Positions 19,201 to 26,364 of a DNA stretch of 46,161 bases are shown piece by piece. The position numbers were made by a program, and so were the translations under genes. The stretch is from CAZTNW01 sp964614945 (lineage in GTDB: Bacteria > Caldisericota > JANLFM01), in contig CAZTNW010000007.1 of NCBI GenBank assembly GCA_964614945.1, positions 1-46,161 on the forward strand. The letters run 5' to 3'. The notes under the pieces are model-generated. The model ran no database searches. It saw only the letters and a list, made by a program, of their open reading frames with translations, and was not told the origin of the DNA. Positions within the stretch are counted from its first letter, which is position 1; each line of letters begins with the position of its first letter.

Positions 19201-21044
19201 CTTCAAGAGTCAGCTTTCACAGAGGAAACATAAGTAAGCTTGATGAAATGATTGAGGGGTTGATAAAGAAGAAAAGTAAATTGTCTGGTGATGAAGCTCT
19301 GGCTATGGATGGAAACATTGAGAAGCTGATGATGATGCAAGATGCCTCTAATCAAGCAATTAGTGAGCTTAAGTTTAACAAGGAAGCTTTTGATAAGCAG
19401 TGGAGAACAATTGCTGAGGGGCTTGCAGAGAAGTACCCAAGTACAAGAATTGCATTGGCACTTGAAGGTGAGGGTATGGCAGCTAATGACCCTTGGGTCT
19501 TGAAACATTTGACAGACAGGGAGAAGGAAGCTGTAGGACATCTCAGGAAACTACTCAACAAGATTGCTGAATATATAATAGATGTTGGTGGAAAACCTAT
19601 CATAGAGAAGCCTTACATCCACCACGCAGCACACCCTGATATGGACTGGAAGGGGTTGCAAAAGAGTTTGGAAGGATATTCACTGGAGTCACAAAACATA
19701 CTTCCTCTGTCAAGATTGTTTCACAGGGAATACAACTCCAAGCAAATGATGCCGGATATTCACTATGTTATGCAGCAGTATCTGCCAGATATCTTTAAGC
19801 GAATAGAGATGATGGATTTCTGGAAGAAGGGTAAGCCGAATGGATGGTCAGCACACATGCATGCCTTGGAGCAGATGGGCTGGCGTGCTCCGGCTGAGTT
19901 CATGAAGTCAATCGCACAAGGATTCCTTCCAGAGGACAGAACCTGGGCTAATAACATAGCAAGACAGGCATATGCACTGGAAGCTGCAAGGCTGATTGGG
20001 TTTAACCCAGCACCTGGATTCAAACATCTTATGAAGCTGGAAGCAAACTGGAGTAACTTTGGAGTCAAGATGGGACTTACAAACCTTCCAAAGGCATTTG
20101 ATATTTACAAAAAGGAAGTTGGGGCAGCAGTATTAGAGAAGATGACTGGAAAGAAAGTAACTCGAGATATGGAAACTGAATTGTATAGAACATTTACTCA
20201 TGCTGGAAACATGTCAGCAATCATTCAAGACCTTGGATTGTACGAACCTCCAAGAGGTTGGGTCGAGAAGATTGGGCGGCAATTGTCTGACTACACAGGA
20301 ACTATTATAAACAATACTGAACGATTTGACAGGGCTATGAGTTTTGTTGGCTCAATGGAGATGGCTGCGAAACAGGGTATGACAGCTGAGCAAGCTATTT
20401 ATAACTTGTATGATACAATCCTGAAGACAAACTTTCTCAGTGGAAATCAGAATCCTTCGTGGCTAAGGAATCCTAAAATCAGGGCTATGATGATGTTCCA
20501 AGGGACACCGTTTAAGATTGCTGAACAACGAGCCTTGCTTGCTGTGCGTGCAGGTAGGGGAATAAAGAAAGGCTGGGATGAATACTATAAACAGTTACAG
20601 GATATAAGAAAAATGGTAGGTGAAGGTGAAAAGGAATTCAAGTGGAATCTTATCAAAGACGCTTTGGAGAGCGAGAAAGATATCAACGGAATTCCTTATG
20701 CCTACCAGTTAATGAGGAAGGTCATGATTCTTGGTACGGTTATCACAGGTGGAGCAGCCCTGTTTGATGCAGATATGACAGGACATATGCTTCACTTGCC
20801 GTTTGTTAAGCATGAAGGTGGACTTAAAGTTAACTTGAATCCTGTGTTGAGCGCAGCGATGGAAACAAAAGCTAAAGAAGATGAATTCTGGCTTTCAAGT
20901 TTCTTTAAGCGGTGGCTTGGTTCAGCACCATTCGGAGCTGCTGTGGGTAAAGCTGCTCGGCTCAAGGAAGACGATATACCTAAGATTTACAGGGACAGTA
21001 AGTTCAGGTATTTCTTTGGTGTACCGGCGACCAAGGAAGAATAA
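16254..21044 (+). CDS. Large internal virion (ejection) protein
   Basis: The longest gene, 1596 residues. The N-terminal region (1-150) is charged. Hydrophobic segments occur near residues 185-260 (AAALGGILTAIGVGAEKLG) and about 800-830 (MMAAITAGAGALSALSAF). A long helical region follows, and the C-terminal part has RFDRAMSFVGSMEMAAKQGM and MMFQGTPFKIAEQRALL, a pattern seen in large virion proteins of podovirus-like phages that carry associated enzymatic or membrane-penetrating modules. No lysozyme or transglycosylase motif is obvious. It probably enters the cell with the DNA. Palindromic element 4 lies at about residue 560 and encodes GQKIGLSG. Confidence 0.75.
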   Translation: MAATFRFTSDTFEPNLPHISFSDSEDRRLERERMMFSSDPNKVETIVSHLMKDYVPDKSKEKLAMSPTLAKVEAAMPSDDPRRGMGSKIMAESTIGIAANPDKHPLEVIKEIYDRNVEERKKATYTYLEDKEKGFLGLPGTGTSLFTGSVIGKKYANMPGYDEYKQKKNEYNRTHFTLDEFSSPQSAAALGGILTAIGVGAEKLGTSAGTIGKVARVAAKFLPTGFKAIPNPLLRVGLTALASIPEFWAFEGIHQAVTKAPGMEDVPELPKQVLGFMAGGAGMSQLSKGIAKRIDKWGEARYAANDAVNKMMQDPSLKNVVDSFDKERYMKKSAELFQDDFSMRGTPGSAAAKVGSSKAKISMEQMSRIEGKINEGLQVEDAVGQVLTEDKLLGALDAIKTNKFFDELLKSSADKQEKALKNRLFRDAVNRGLGPDEAILEVQRGTAKWELDDIINFGNNATVTHSPEVAAGLRMLGYSDEAINKIPLRMGKTLSKRRMIEANAERSKLELEGQKLFAEEAGTATEARLVNPLQPEEITRAKSAVAETEKLIGGVVPEGQKIGLSGKPKYFFAEGEPAKTADEETWYRYFKNVTEGEGGAATEANMFTFEGNMPKPLPEGTYTVRKIPESAMKAYNRVYEERLDAVHKKVVESVEADKEVVQEVIKQNYYEPTEGMKSVMSDFVTDEQYAKAMLDLEELGIGKKGDFAASTAAGVGTKKKRVATPKKVVKQVAEDAETIEAVGAENISKAGAEGKVKKEKRDFNRESVDLYTRMSQGKISQDEYDSALNSLMNEHGGGSWGKMMAAITAGAGALSALSAFAPSEAEAAGLPNGVITNANYSIVSGIKKTFKEVIKEIVDKKLFVPEYVKGTFDFGDKGYAISIIPDIMNVSAKYRSSKKMFAQQYLSPNVVADFLYNATTKDGRRLPTNPMPEIASRTAISQGNTAKAFALVQDVLSMVTGGESHMKEVSEAMKPLLEMNMTASRVSFHRGNISKLDEMIEGLIKKKSKLSGDEALAMDGNIEKLMMMQDASNQAISELKFNKEAFDKQWRTIAEGLAEKYPSTRIALALEGEGMAANDPWVLKHLTDREKEAVGHLRKLLNKIAEYIIDVGGKPIIEKPYIHHAAHPDMDWKGLQKSLEGYSLESQNILPLSRLFHREYNSKQMMPDIHYVMQQYLPDIFKRIEMMDFWKKGKPNGWSAHMHALEQMGWRAPAEFMKSIAQGFLPEDRTWANNIARQAYALEAARLIGFNPAPGFKHLMKLEANWSNFGVKMGLTNLPKAFDIYKKEVGAAVLEKMTGKKVTRDMETELYRTFTHAGNMSAIIQDLGLYEPPRGWVEKIGRQLSDYTGTIINNTERFDRAMSFVGSMEMAAKQGMTAEQAIYNLYDTILKTNFLSGNQNPSWLRNPKIRAMMMFQGTPFKIAEQRALLAVRAGRGIKKGWDEYYKQLQDIRKMVGEGEKEFKWNLIKDALESEKDINGIPYAYQLMRKVMILGTVITGGAALFDADMTGHMLHLPFVKHEGGLKVNLNPVLSAAMETKAKEDEFWLSSFFKRWLGSAPFGAAVGKAARLKEDDIPKIYRDSKFRYFFGVPATKEE
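17922..17950. promoter_or_regulatory. Dispersed palindromic element 4
   Basis: CCAGAAGGACAAAAA then ATTGGACTTTCTGG, deep inside the 4.8-kb virion protein gene. The outer arms CCAGAA/TTCTGG pair perfectly. The coding frame reads CAA AAA ATT GGA CTT TCT GG. Confidence 0.8.
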
Positions 21045-21090
21045 GGGAGGTGAGTTCGTAGTAAAAATTTAATCTAAAGGAGTTTGTATT

Positions 21091-21474
21091 ATGGCTAACA
21101 TGGCGTGTACGGTTAAGGAATACCGGTGGAAAGTTGGAATTGATAAGATTACTTTTGAATGGCTATCTGATGATGCAACCGGAACCGTGTCAGCTGTTAC
21201 AACAAACAAGTATACTGGTGAACTGATTCGCTTTATCACAGACCCTGGTGATGTAGCACCTACAGATAACTATGATATTGTAATCACAGATTCAGATGGT
21301 TACGATGTCTTACATGGTGCAGGTCTAAACAGAGACACAGCTAATACAGAGCAAGTATTGGCTGCCTCACTTGGTTGTTGTTTCGACACAGTTTTAACTC
21401 TTGCGATAAGCAATGCAGGGAACGCGAAAACAGGAAGTATTTTCCTTTACATCAGAAAGTTTCCGCTTGCGTAA
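21091..21474 (+). CDS. Small virion protein
   Basis: A 127-residue protein that begins after AAAGGAG. Strand-like segments (YRWKVGIDKITFEWLSDDATG, DNYDIVITDSDGYDVL, GSIFLYIRKF) suggest a compact beta fold. It sits between the internal virion proteins and the lysis genes. Similar short proteins are found at this position in other phage genomes without known function. A CC pair (GCCFD) is notable but unexplained. Confidence 0.68.
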   Translation: MANMACTVKEYRWKVGIDKITFEWLSDDATGTVSAVTTNKYTGELIRFITDPGDVAPTDNYDIVITDSDGYDVLHGAGLNRDTANTEQVLAASLGCCFDTVLTLAISNAGNAKTGSIFLYIRKFPLA

Positions 21475-21491
21475 GGGTTAGGGGTTAGGTT

Positions 21492-21872
21492 ATGGATGAA
21501 CAGGAAAGCATTAAAGAACTGGAGCATGTGCTGACGAATGAAGTGGCGTACAGGGTTTATATCTTAACTACGTTCCGTGAGGTACAGACTCGGCTTAAGT
21601 ATCTTGAAGGGTTACAGGAGAAATCAGGTTGTGACCTTAGCAGATTGCTTGAAGAGCATGATACCTGCAGAAAGGATGTAGAGAAGGCAATGAAGTTCGA
21701 GGAGACATGGCATTGGGGAAAGCGAGTGAAACGACTTGTCGACGGGTTGAAAGTTCCTATTCTTGCGGCTGTCATATTAGGCCTTGCAGTATGGCTCCTT
21801 TACTTGTATGTGCTACATCCTCAGGTTCAGCTGATAAGGAAGCCTGTTGTATCACAAGAGGAGGTACAATGA
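21492..21872 (+). CDS. Coiled-coil membrane protein, lysis cassette
   Basis: A 126-residue protein. Residues 1-75 are helical and charged (ESIKELEHVLTNEV, TRLKYLEGLQEK), followed by basic residues (KRVKRL) and one membrane segment at about 87-107 (VPILAAVILGLAVWLLYLYV), with a 19-residue tail. This puts a long domain on one side of the membrane and little on the other. It could be a holin-related or regulatory membrane protein of the lysis cassette. The stop overlaps the receiver-protein start by four bases, hinting at a joint function. Upstream is GGGGTTAGG. Confidence 0.7.
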   Translation: MDEQESIKELEHVLTNEVAYRVYILTTFREVQTRLKYLEGLQEKSGCDLSRLLEEHDTCRKDVEKAMKFEETWHWGKRVKRLVDGLKVPILAAVILGLAVWLLYLYVLHPQVQLIRKPVVSQEEVQ

Positions 21873-22330
21873 GGGAGTTAAATGTTCTACTGATTGAAGA
21901 CAATGAAGAGCTATGCAGGGTCATAGTGGAGGCTGTTAATACTGCATGTAGCCAGGAGAATTGCAACGCTGTTGTTAACTACAGTACTTATGGTGCACAG
22001 GGCTTGGCGTTGTATAAAGAAGGTTCATATGACCTGGTTATTGTGGATATTAACTTGCCTGATACAGATGGAATGGAACTTATCAAAAGGATTCGTATGC
22101 AAGACAGGGTTGTGGAGTTCATCATAATAACTGGTTGGCCCTCTATTGAGACAGCGGTAGAGGCAATCAGTTTAGATGTCTGGGCTTACTTCATTAAACC
22201 CTTCAACACGAATGAGCTTGTTCATCAAGCAAAGCGAGCCATTGACAATTCTATTCTTAAAAAGAAGATTATTGCTTTGGCTGATTGGGCGGGAAAGGTT
22301 CTTGGTAATGGAGGAACTAATGGAAATTAG
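21869..22330 (+). CDS. Stand-alone response regulator receiver protein (CheY-like)
   Basis: A 153-residue protein whose first 125 residues are a complete receiver domain. It has the acidic pair E10-D11 (VLLIEDNEEL), phosphoacceptor D60 (YDLVIVDINLPDTDG), T88 (FIIITGW) and K110 (YFIKPFN), the residues needed for Mg2+ binding, phosphorylation and signalling in this family. No output domain follows, only a short basic helix. It lies inside the lysis cassette, overlapping the membrane-protein gene upstream (ATGA) and the amidase gene downstream by 11 bases. The ATG at 21869 follows GAGGAGG. A longer frame from 21707 lacks support. Its role in the phage is unknown. Confidence 0.92.
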   Translation: MRELNVLLIEDNEELCRVIVEAVNTACSQENCNAVVNYSTYGAQGLALYKEGSYDLVIVDINLPDTDGMELIKRIRMQDRVVEFIIITGWPSIETAVEAISLDVWAYFIKPFNTNELVHQAKRAIDNSILKKKIIALADWAGKVLGNGGTNGN

Positions 22331-22751
22331 TAAGATTATACTGCATCATTCTGCAACGAAAGACAGTGGGACTGTCAGCTGGAACGCAATTAGACGCTAT
22401 CATATGAATGACTGTGCATGGTCAGACATCGGATACCACTTCGGTATTGAGTATGTTACAGACCCTGGAAGTCCTGAAGGTAGCTATGAAATCCTTGTGG
22501 GGAGAACTCCGGATACTCCAGGTGCACATACTACTGGGCAGAATAGCGTTAGTCTTGGAGTCTGCTTTGTTGGAAACTTTGATGAGGCTCCACCTCCGAA
22601 AGGTCAGTGGAATGCAGGACTTAAACTGATTAGGTGGCTGTGCAAGGAATATAATGTTCCAAAGTTCTGTGTATATGGACACAGAAAATTTGCAAACAAG
22701 ACCTGTCCAGGTACTGCGTTTGACGTTGACCTGTTTGTACATCAACTCTAA
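22320..22751 (+). CDS. Endolysin, N-acetylmuramoyl-L-alanine amidase
   Basis: A 143-residue single-domain amidase of the Amidase_2/PGRP fold, close in length to T7 lysozyme. Visible residues are the N-terminal histidines (IILHHSAT, His9/His10), Tyr39 in DIGYHF, His70, and the zinc pair His121 and Cys129 in YGHRKFANKTCPG. It cuts the bond between muramic acid and L-alanine in peptidoglycan. No signal peptide or binding domain is seen, so it needs a holin. The ATG at 22320 is preceded by GGAGG and overlaps the receiver gene by 11 bases. Confidence 0.93.
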   Translation: MEISKIILHHSATKDSGTVSWNAIRRYHMNDCAWSDIGYHFGIEYVTDPGSPEGSYEILVGRTPDTPGAHTTGQNSVSLGVCFVGNFDEAPPPKGQWNAGLKLIRWLCKEYNVPKFCVYGHRKFANKTCPGTAFDVDLFVHQL

Positions 22752-22763
22752 TTGGAGGTTTAT

Positions 22764-23342
22764 ATGCCGCTTGAATTGTACAACGCAGTAAAAGACAAGA
22801 TGAAGACTGGGGATGTGATTGGCTGGGATGGACGTAACATCCTGCACGCCACAATTGACTGTTTCACCAAAGGTGAGATTGGTCATGTATCTCAGATTCT
22901 TCGAATGTCTGAATACGAAGGACTGGAGAGGCGGAGGTTTCACTCGGAAGCAACTGCGAGAGGAATTCTTCCCTCTCCACTTAGTACTCACCTTAAAGAC
23001 TACACAGGCATTGTGTGGTGGTATCCACTTAAAGATGAGTGGGACAGTAAACGAGGTGAGATTGGCGAACGGATGCTTGCCCTTATGGGAAGAGGATATG
23101 ACTATACTACGCTGTTCAAGATGGCTGTTGTTCATCCCTTTGTTGATGACAGGGAGCTTATCTGCAGTGAATATATCCAGCTCACTTTGCTTGGCAAGTT
23201 ACAAGGAGATAGGGTTGTTTATGACGGTAAGGTTTGGACACCGCCTGAACTCTTGATGCAAGACTTTTATTTGGAGAGGATTAAAATCTATGAAAACTTG
23301 CCTGAAGCTTGCAGTACTGATAGCGGTCTGCCTTATCCTTAG
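22764..23342 (+). CDS. Permuted papain-like (NlpC/P60, YiiX-type) hydrolase
   Basis: A 192-residue protein. The pattern GDVIGWDG, GEIGHVSQIL (His41) and ELICSEYIQ (Cys134), with His before Cys, matches the circularly permuted NlpC/P60 group (YaeF/YiiX type). These are thiol peptidases or amidases acting on cell-wall peptides or lipid-linked substrates. Placement next to the amidase suggests a second wall-acting enzyme, although related proteins are also virion-borne. The start at ATG 22764 follows TTGGAGG. The 3' end overlaps the lipoprotein gene by 53 bases. Confidence 0.75.
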   Translation: MPLELYNAVKDKMKTGDVIGWDGRNILHATIDCFTKGEIGHVSQILRMSEYEGLERRRFHSEATARGILPSPLSTHLKDYTGIVWWYPLKDEWDSKRGEIGERMLALMGRGYDYTTLFKMAVVHPFVDDRELICSEYIQLTLLGKLQGDRVVYDGKVWTPPELLMQDFYLERIKIYENLPEACSTDSGLPYP

Positions 23343-23703
23343 TAGTTGCGCTACCAGTCATGTTGCAACCAAAATCGGTCAGAACATTGGTGAAAGCTAC
23401 GAGAAAAGTGCTGCACTCGGAAAAGTCAGCGGTAAGAAGATTTATGACAACTGGCCATATATATCTGGCTTGATTAAAGGTATTGCCGGTGCTGATTATG
23501 AAAGGGAAGTACCACAGATTATTCAGGAAGTTGTTGACGAACTGGATACTATCTGCGTAGCTGAGAAAGAACCTACACTTGAAAGTGAAGGAAAACTTAT
23601 TGGACTTACAGTTAGACTCGAGTATCTCGGAGGTAAGTTTTACTGGGAGAAGTATGGAGTGAGTTTGACTAAATGGTTCAAAGTATTTTTACTGGGAGGA
23701 TAA
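23290..23703 (+). CDS. Lipoprotein, possible outer spanin or exclusion protein
   Basis: A 137-residue protein with a signal peptide and lipobox (VCLILSSC, Cys20), so it should be lipidated and sorted to the inner leaflet of the outer membrane or stay at the inner membrane. The mature part is moderately charged with no clear coiled coil (IIQEVVDELDTICVAEKEPTLE). It begins inside the end of the preceding gene, as spanin genes often do, but is longer than typical outer spanins. A superinfection-exclusion lipoprotein is an alternative. It supports a Gram-negative host. The ribosome site is GGAGAGG. Confidence 0.75.
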   Translation: MKTCLKLAVLIAVCLILSSCATSHVATKIGQNIGESYEKSAALGKVSGKKIYDNWPYISGLIKGIAGADYEREVPQIIQEVVDELDTICVAEKEPTLESEGKLIGLTVRLEYLGGKFYWEKYGVSLTKWFKVFLLGG

Positions 23704-23704
23704 C

Positions 23705-23899
23705 ATGAGTAAAGACTTACAAACAAACATCGCAACAGGAGTGGGTGCAGCAGCTGTCATAGCACAGTATATTGCTGGAAAGTTTGGTGTCGACCTCGGA
23801 TTAACAGCTGATGTTCTTTCAGCTATTACAGTTGCTGCAGGACTGTATATTGGCTGGAAAGTAGGGAAACCAGGTAATACTTCGGAGGTGAAACCATGA
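23705..23899 (+). CDS. Putative holin
   Basis: A 64-residue protein with two hydrophobic segments, about 8-25 (IATGVGAAAVIAQYIAGK) and 33-52 (LTADVLSAITVAAGLYIGW), separated by a short turn and ending in a charged tail. Size, two-segment topology and position in the lysis cassette fit a small holin. It could instead be another small membrane protein. GGGAGG precedes the ATG and the stop overlaps the next start (ATGA). Confidence 0.7.
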   Translation: MSKDLQTNIATGVGAAAVIAQYIAGKFGVDLGLTADVLSAITVAAGLYIGWKVGKPGNTSEVKP

Positions 23900-24333
23900 T
23901 TCTCTGGAATGTTCCAAAGGAATTACGTCCTGCAAAGGGGATTATCAATGGAGTTATTCTTGGTCTTGTACTGTGGGCACTGATACTGACTGCCTGCTTT
24001 GCACAGAACTGGAAACAAGGCAGTGATGTTACTGTTGCCTGGGATGCAGTTACATCTGCAACAGGAACAATCAGTTACAAACTGTACTACAAACCTGCAG
24101 CAGGTGGGACTGAAACCTTTTCAAAGGCAGCGACTACAACACAGGCAACACTGACATTACCAGAAGGTAGATGGTACCTTGGAGTATCAACGGTCAAGAC
24201 GATGGGGGCGGACAGCGTGGAGAGTTCGATTAACTGGTCGGACAATCCCGCTGTGACGTTTCAAGCACAAACGTTTGGTGTTTTCTATATCGCACCGGCA
24301 CCGCCACCAGTGGGTATTAGGCCGCTGAATTAG
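23896..24333 (+). CDS. Membrane-anchored or exported Fn3-like protein
   Basis: A 145-residue protein. Residues about 15-36 are hydrophobic and end LILTACFAQ, which fits either a lipobox (Cys34) or a signal-peptidase site. Residues 40-125 follow the pattern of a fibronectin type III-like domain (VTVAWDAVTSATGTISYKLY, then RWYLGVSTVKTMG). The C-terminus is proline-rich. Such domains mediate surface contacts. In a lysis cassette it may act at the envelope or on the released virion, which is inference. It is the last gene before the terminator. Confidence 0.7.
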   Translation: MILWNVPKELRPAKGIINGVILGLVLWALILTACFAQNWKQGSDVTVAWDAVTSATGTISYKLYYKPAAGGTETFSKAATTTQATLTLPEGRWYLGVSTVKTMGADSVESSINWSDNPAVTFQAQTFGVFYIAPAPPPVGIRPLN

Positions 24334-24352
24334 GATTGTTTAGGGGAAAGTA

Positions 24353-24380
24353 GGGGAGGTGAAAGCCTCCCCTTTTCTTT
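24353..24380 (+). terminator. Rho-independent terminator of the late operon
   Basis: GGGGAGG (24353-24359) pairs with CCTCCCC (24366-24372) around the loop TGAAAG, followed by TTTTCTTT. It lies 20 bases after the last rightward gene and just before the end of the leftward genes, where the two transcription units converge. The T tract overlaps the stop codon of the leftward gene ending at 24379. Confidence 0.88.
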
Positions 24381-24666
24381 ACAACTCGACAGGGTCTGTC
24401 TTCTTAAGTTCTTCTTCCTTCAAAGCTTCTTCATCAACAAGCTCCTCGGGCTTGTCTTCAGTCTCCACGGGCTCAAGGTTCTCCGGTATTACTGCACTGG
24501 CTATCTCTATTAGCTCAGCACGTTCTTGCTCAGGGAATTCGTTGAAGTTATTCTTTACCCCTGCAATCATGTCGCTCATATCAAGCTTAGCGACAACACC
24601 GATTCCCCTTACCTTTCCCTCCGCCATCTCAGTAATATCATTCCACTTCCAGTTTCTAACTGCCAT
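24379..24666 (-). CDS. Hypothetical acidic-tailed protein
   Basis: A 95-residue protein, the last gene of the leftward operon. The N-terminal 55 residues are mixed (MAVRNWKWNDITEMAEGKV) and the C-terminal 40 are nearly all acidic and lysine residues (EEELKKTDPVEL). Acidic tails of this kind occur on DNA-mimicking or chaperone-like early proteins, but no family is recognised. The ATG at 24666 is preceded by GGAGGTGATAAAC. An upstream in-frame GTG at 24675 is less well placed. Palindromic element 5 lies 26 bases upstream. Confidence 0.72.
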   Translation of the reverse strand: MAVRNWKWNDITEMAEGKVRGIGVVAKLDMSDMIAGVKNNFNEFPEQERAELIEIASAVIPENLEPVETEDKPEELVDEEALKEEELKKTDPVEL

Positions 24667-25957
24667 GTTTATCACCTCCTTTCTTCTTTGATTCAGGTGG
24701 TAAAATTTTTGTACTTTCTGGTAACCGTTTGCCTCGACTTGCTAACCAATCAGAATCAACGTACCAGATTTCTCCTGTCTCTCCGTTCGGCCCTCGAAAC
24801 TGTCGCTTAACTTTACCAGTCCTGATTGCTGTAGTTATTACGTTGTCAAACTTGTCACTGTCTAAGTCTCTCCATACCATAGACAACAGGTCTTTTTCTG
24901 TTACAAACTTCCTTGTACGAACAAGTTGCATAACGGTGTCAACTTCGCTTGTTACAGTTGACTTACCAATAGCTTTGAATACAATTCCCATCTTGTTTTC
25001 AACAGCAAGCATTTCATTCATCGCCCTTTCAATATGTCTCCACTCGAGAATCCTGTTGTCTGATTCAGATGCTGCACAGGCAAGAGAGACTTTGAGTAGG
25101 TACATGGGTTTCCTTGAATACCACCCATTAAATGCTGGGTCTTTACACAGCCTGTCTGGGTCTAACTCTTCATATGCGTTGTACCAGTCATCCCACTTCT
25201 TTCCTGCATCATCAGAAAATTCATACTGACCTACGATTCTGGAGATTGAATATAAGTCAGCTGAAAGCTTCTTCTTCAACTCAATCACTCGAGGACTTTC
25301 CTGTGGACGAGAACACTTTTTGCTGCGTCGGTCAGCCCAGACAAACAAGATACGACTTGTAAGTCCACCACCAATTGCTGTACTTGGCAAACAACTTGCA
25401 AGAGACTCTGGAGTTGTTGCTCCCATAAGGTTTAGATAAATACTTGGGATTGTGTTGTTTCCAGAGTTCTTTGTCCGGTACTTCCACGGAAGTTCTTGGC
25501 AGTCAAACAAGTCTGTTAGAAGGACTAACATCTTTGTATTCTCCTTCTTCTGTCCAAGGAAGCTTTCAAACTCCTTAGATATGATACTCAAACTGGAATG
25601 CGTCAAAGTACTCCCGTCCAAAAGCTGGTCTTGCTGAGCAGAATTTTCTAAGTCCTGGAGCAATGCTTCCTTCGTTACAGCATCAGCACTTGTTAATATC
25701 TCAGGAACTTCATTCATAATCTGAAGACCGAAGTTTATTGCCTGACTCTTTCGTGCAATACCTGGTTCAGCAACAAGTACTATGTACATATTACCATAAA
25801 CCTTTATCCTTCCAAGACTTAGATATGTCTTCTTCCTTAATGCACTTGCAAGGGCTGAGAAGCCAACCCACTTATGGAATATAGTAGCAGGTTCAGTCTC
25901 GTTTGTATATTCCATATAAGCATCCAGCCAATCAGGTAATTCTCTGGGTCTGCTCAT
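24656..25957 (-). CDS. DUF3987-type primase/helicase-like ATPase
   Basis: A 433-residue protein. The N-terminus ends in a P-loop-like motif AEPGIARKSQAIN (residues 63-75), the modified Walker A with RKS typical of DUF3987/YfjI-like proteins. A helical ATPase core follows, with ISKEFESFLGQK and STAIGGGLTSRILFVWAD, the latter resembling the arginine-finger and sensor region of this family. A C-terminal winged-helix-like region runs about 335-420. These proteins are linked to phage DNA replication as primase- or helicase-like factors. It overlaps its neighbours by 4 and 11 bases. The last codons contain palindromic element 5. Confidence 0.78.
   Translation of the reverse strand: MSRPRELPDWLDAYMEYTNETEPATIFHKWVGFSALASALRKKTYLSLGRIKVYGNMYIVLVAEPGIARKSQAINFGLQIMNEVPEILTSADAVTKEALLQDLENSAQQDQLLDGSTLTHSSLSIISKEFESFLGQKKENTKMLVLLTDLFDCQELPWKYRTKNSGNNTIPSIYLNLMGATTPESLASCLPSTAIGGGLTSRILFVWADRRSKKCSRPQESPRVIELKKKLSADLYSISRIVGQYEFSDDAGKKWDDWYNAYEELDPDRLCKDPAFNGWYSRKPMYLLKVSLACAASESDNRILEWRHIERAMNEMLAVENKMGIVFKAIGKSTVTSEVDTVMQLVRTRKFVTEKDLLSMVWRDLDSDKFDNVITTAIRTGKVKRQFRGPNGETGEIWYVDSDWLASRGKRLPESTKILPPESKKKGGDKHGS
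24692..24721. promoter_or_regulatory. Dispersed palindromic element 5
   Basis: The right arm TTTTGTACTTTCTGG is perfect. The left arm is TTCAGGTGGTAAAAT, a variant shared with element 10 read in the opposite direction. It lies in the last codons of the DUF3987 gene (encoding PESTKILPPE) and upstream of the gene starting at 24666. Confidence 0.82.
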
Positions 25958-26364
25958 GTTATAACCCAGTCCTTACATATGATACTGCTCAAAGAAATAT
26001 TTTGCACAGGAACAGTTTGTGGGTTTTCTGCCAAGTGTGCAAGTATCTTTCTTATCCTATCGAACTCCTCAGTTAAGTTTGAGAAGTCCAGCGTTGTATA
26101 CCTGTTGGCTCGTAAGCCATATATCTTTTCCCAGTTAAATGTCATAGATACTATGAGTATTGTGTACTCAATTAGTATCTTAAATTGCAACTTGCCAAGC
26201 TTCTGCCGCATCAAGATATGGTCGAGTCTGTCTTGGAATACCTCAACATCTTTGCGTCTCTCAGCAATTTTGTTAAACTTCCATCGGAGGCTTTCAAGAA
26301 CCTGCCGACGCTGGGCATCATTAATTACTGCCTTCACTATGTGAGGATGTTGTTTCTGCTGCAT
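25954..26364 (-). CDS. Hypothetical helical protein (136 aa)
   Basis: A 136-residue protein of unknown family, mostly alpha-helical by pattern (RRQVLESLRWKFNKIAERRK, LTEEFDRIRKILAHLAE) with one hydrophobic stretch near the centre (FKILIEYTILIVSMTF). It overlaps the DUF3987 gene by four bases (ATGA type), and the membrane-protein gene overlaps its start by 44 bases. GGAGGGAATTC precedes the ATG. Coupling to the replication genes suggests an accessory role, which is inference. Confidence 0.7.
   Translation of the reverse strand: MQQKQHPHIVKAVINDAQRRQVLESLRWKFNKIAERRKDVEVFQDRLDHILMRQKLGKLQFKILIEYTILIVSMTFNWEKIYGLRANRYTTLDFSNLTEEFDRIRKILAHLAENPQTVPVQNISLSSIICKDWVIT

Noticed and set aside
21056..21082. 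GTAGTAAAAATTTAATC before the gene at 21091 as a weak palindrome copy
   Set aside because: Only the A/T centre and a few bases agree; the outer CCAGAAA/TTTCTGG arms are absent.
22422..23135. Minus-strand frame of 237 codons in the lysis cassette
   Set aside because: It runs antisense to two recognisable enzymes (amidase and permuted papain-like hydrolase) and has no ribosome site or family pattern.
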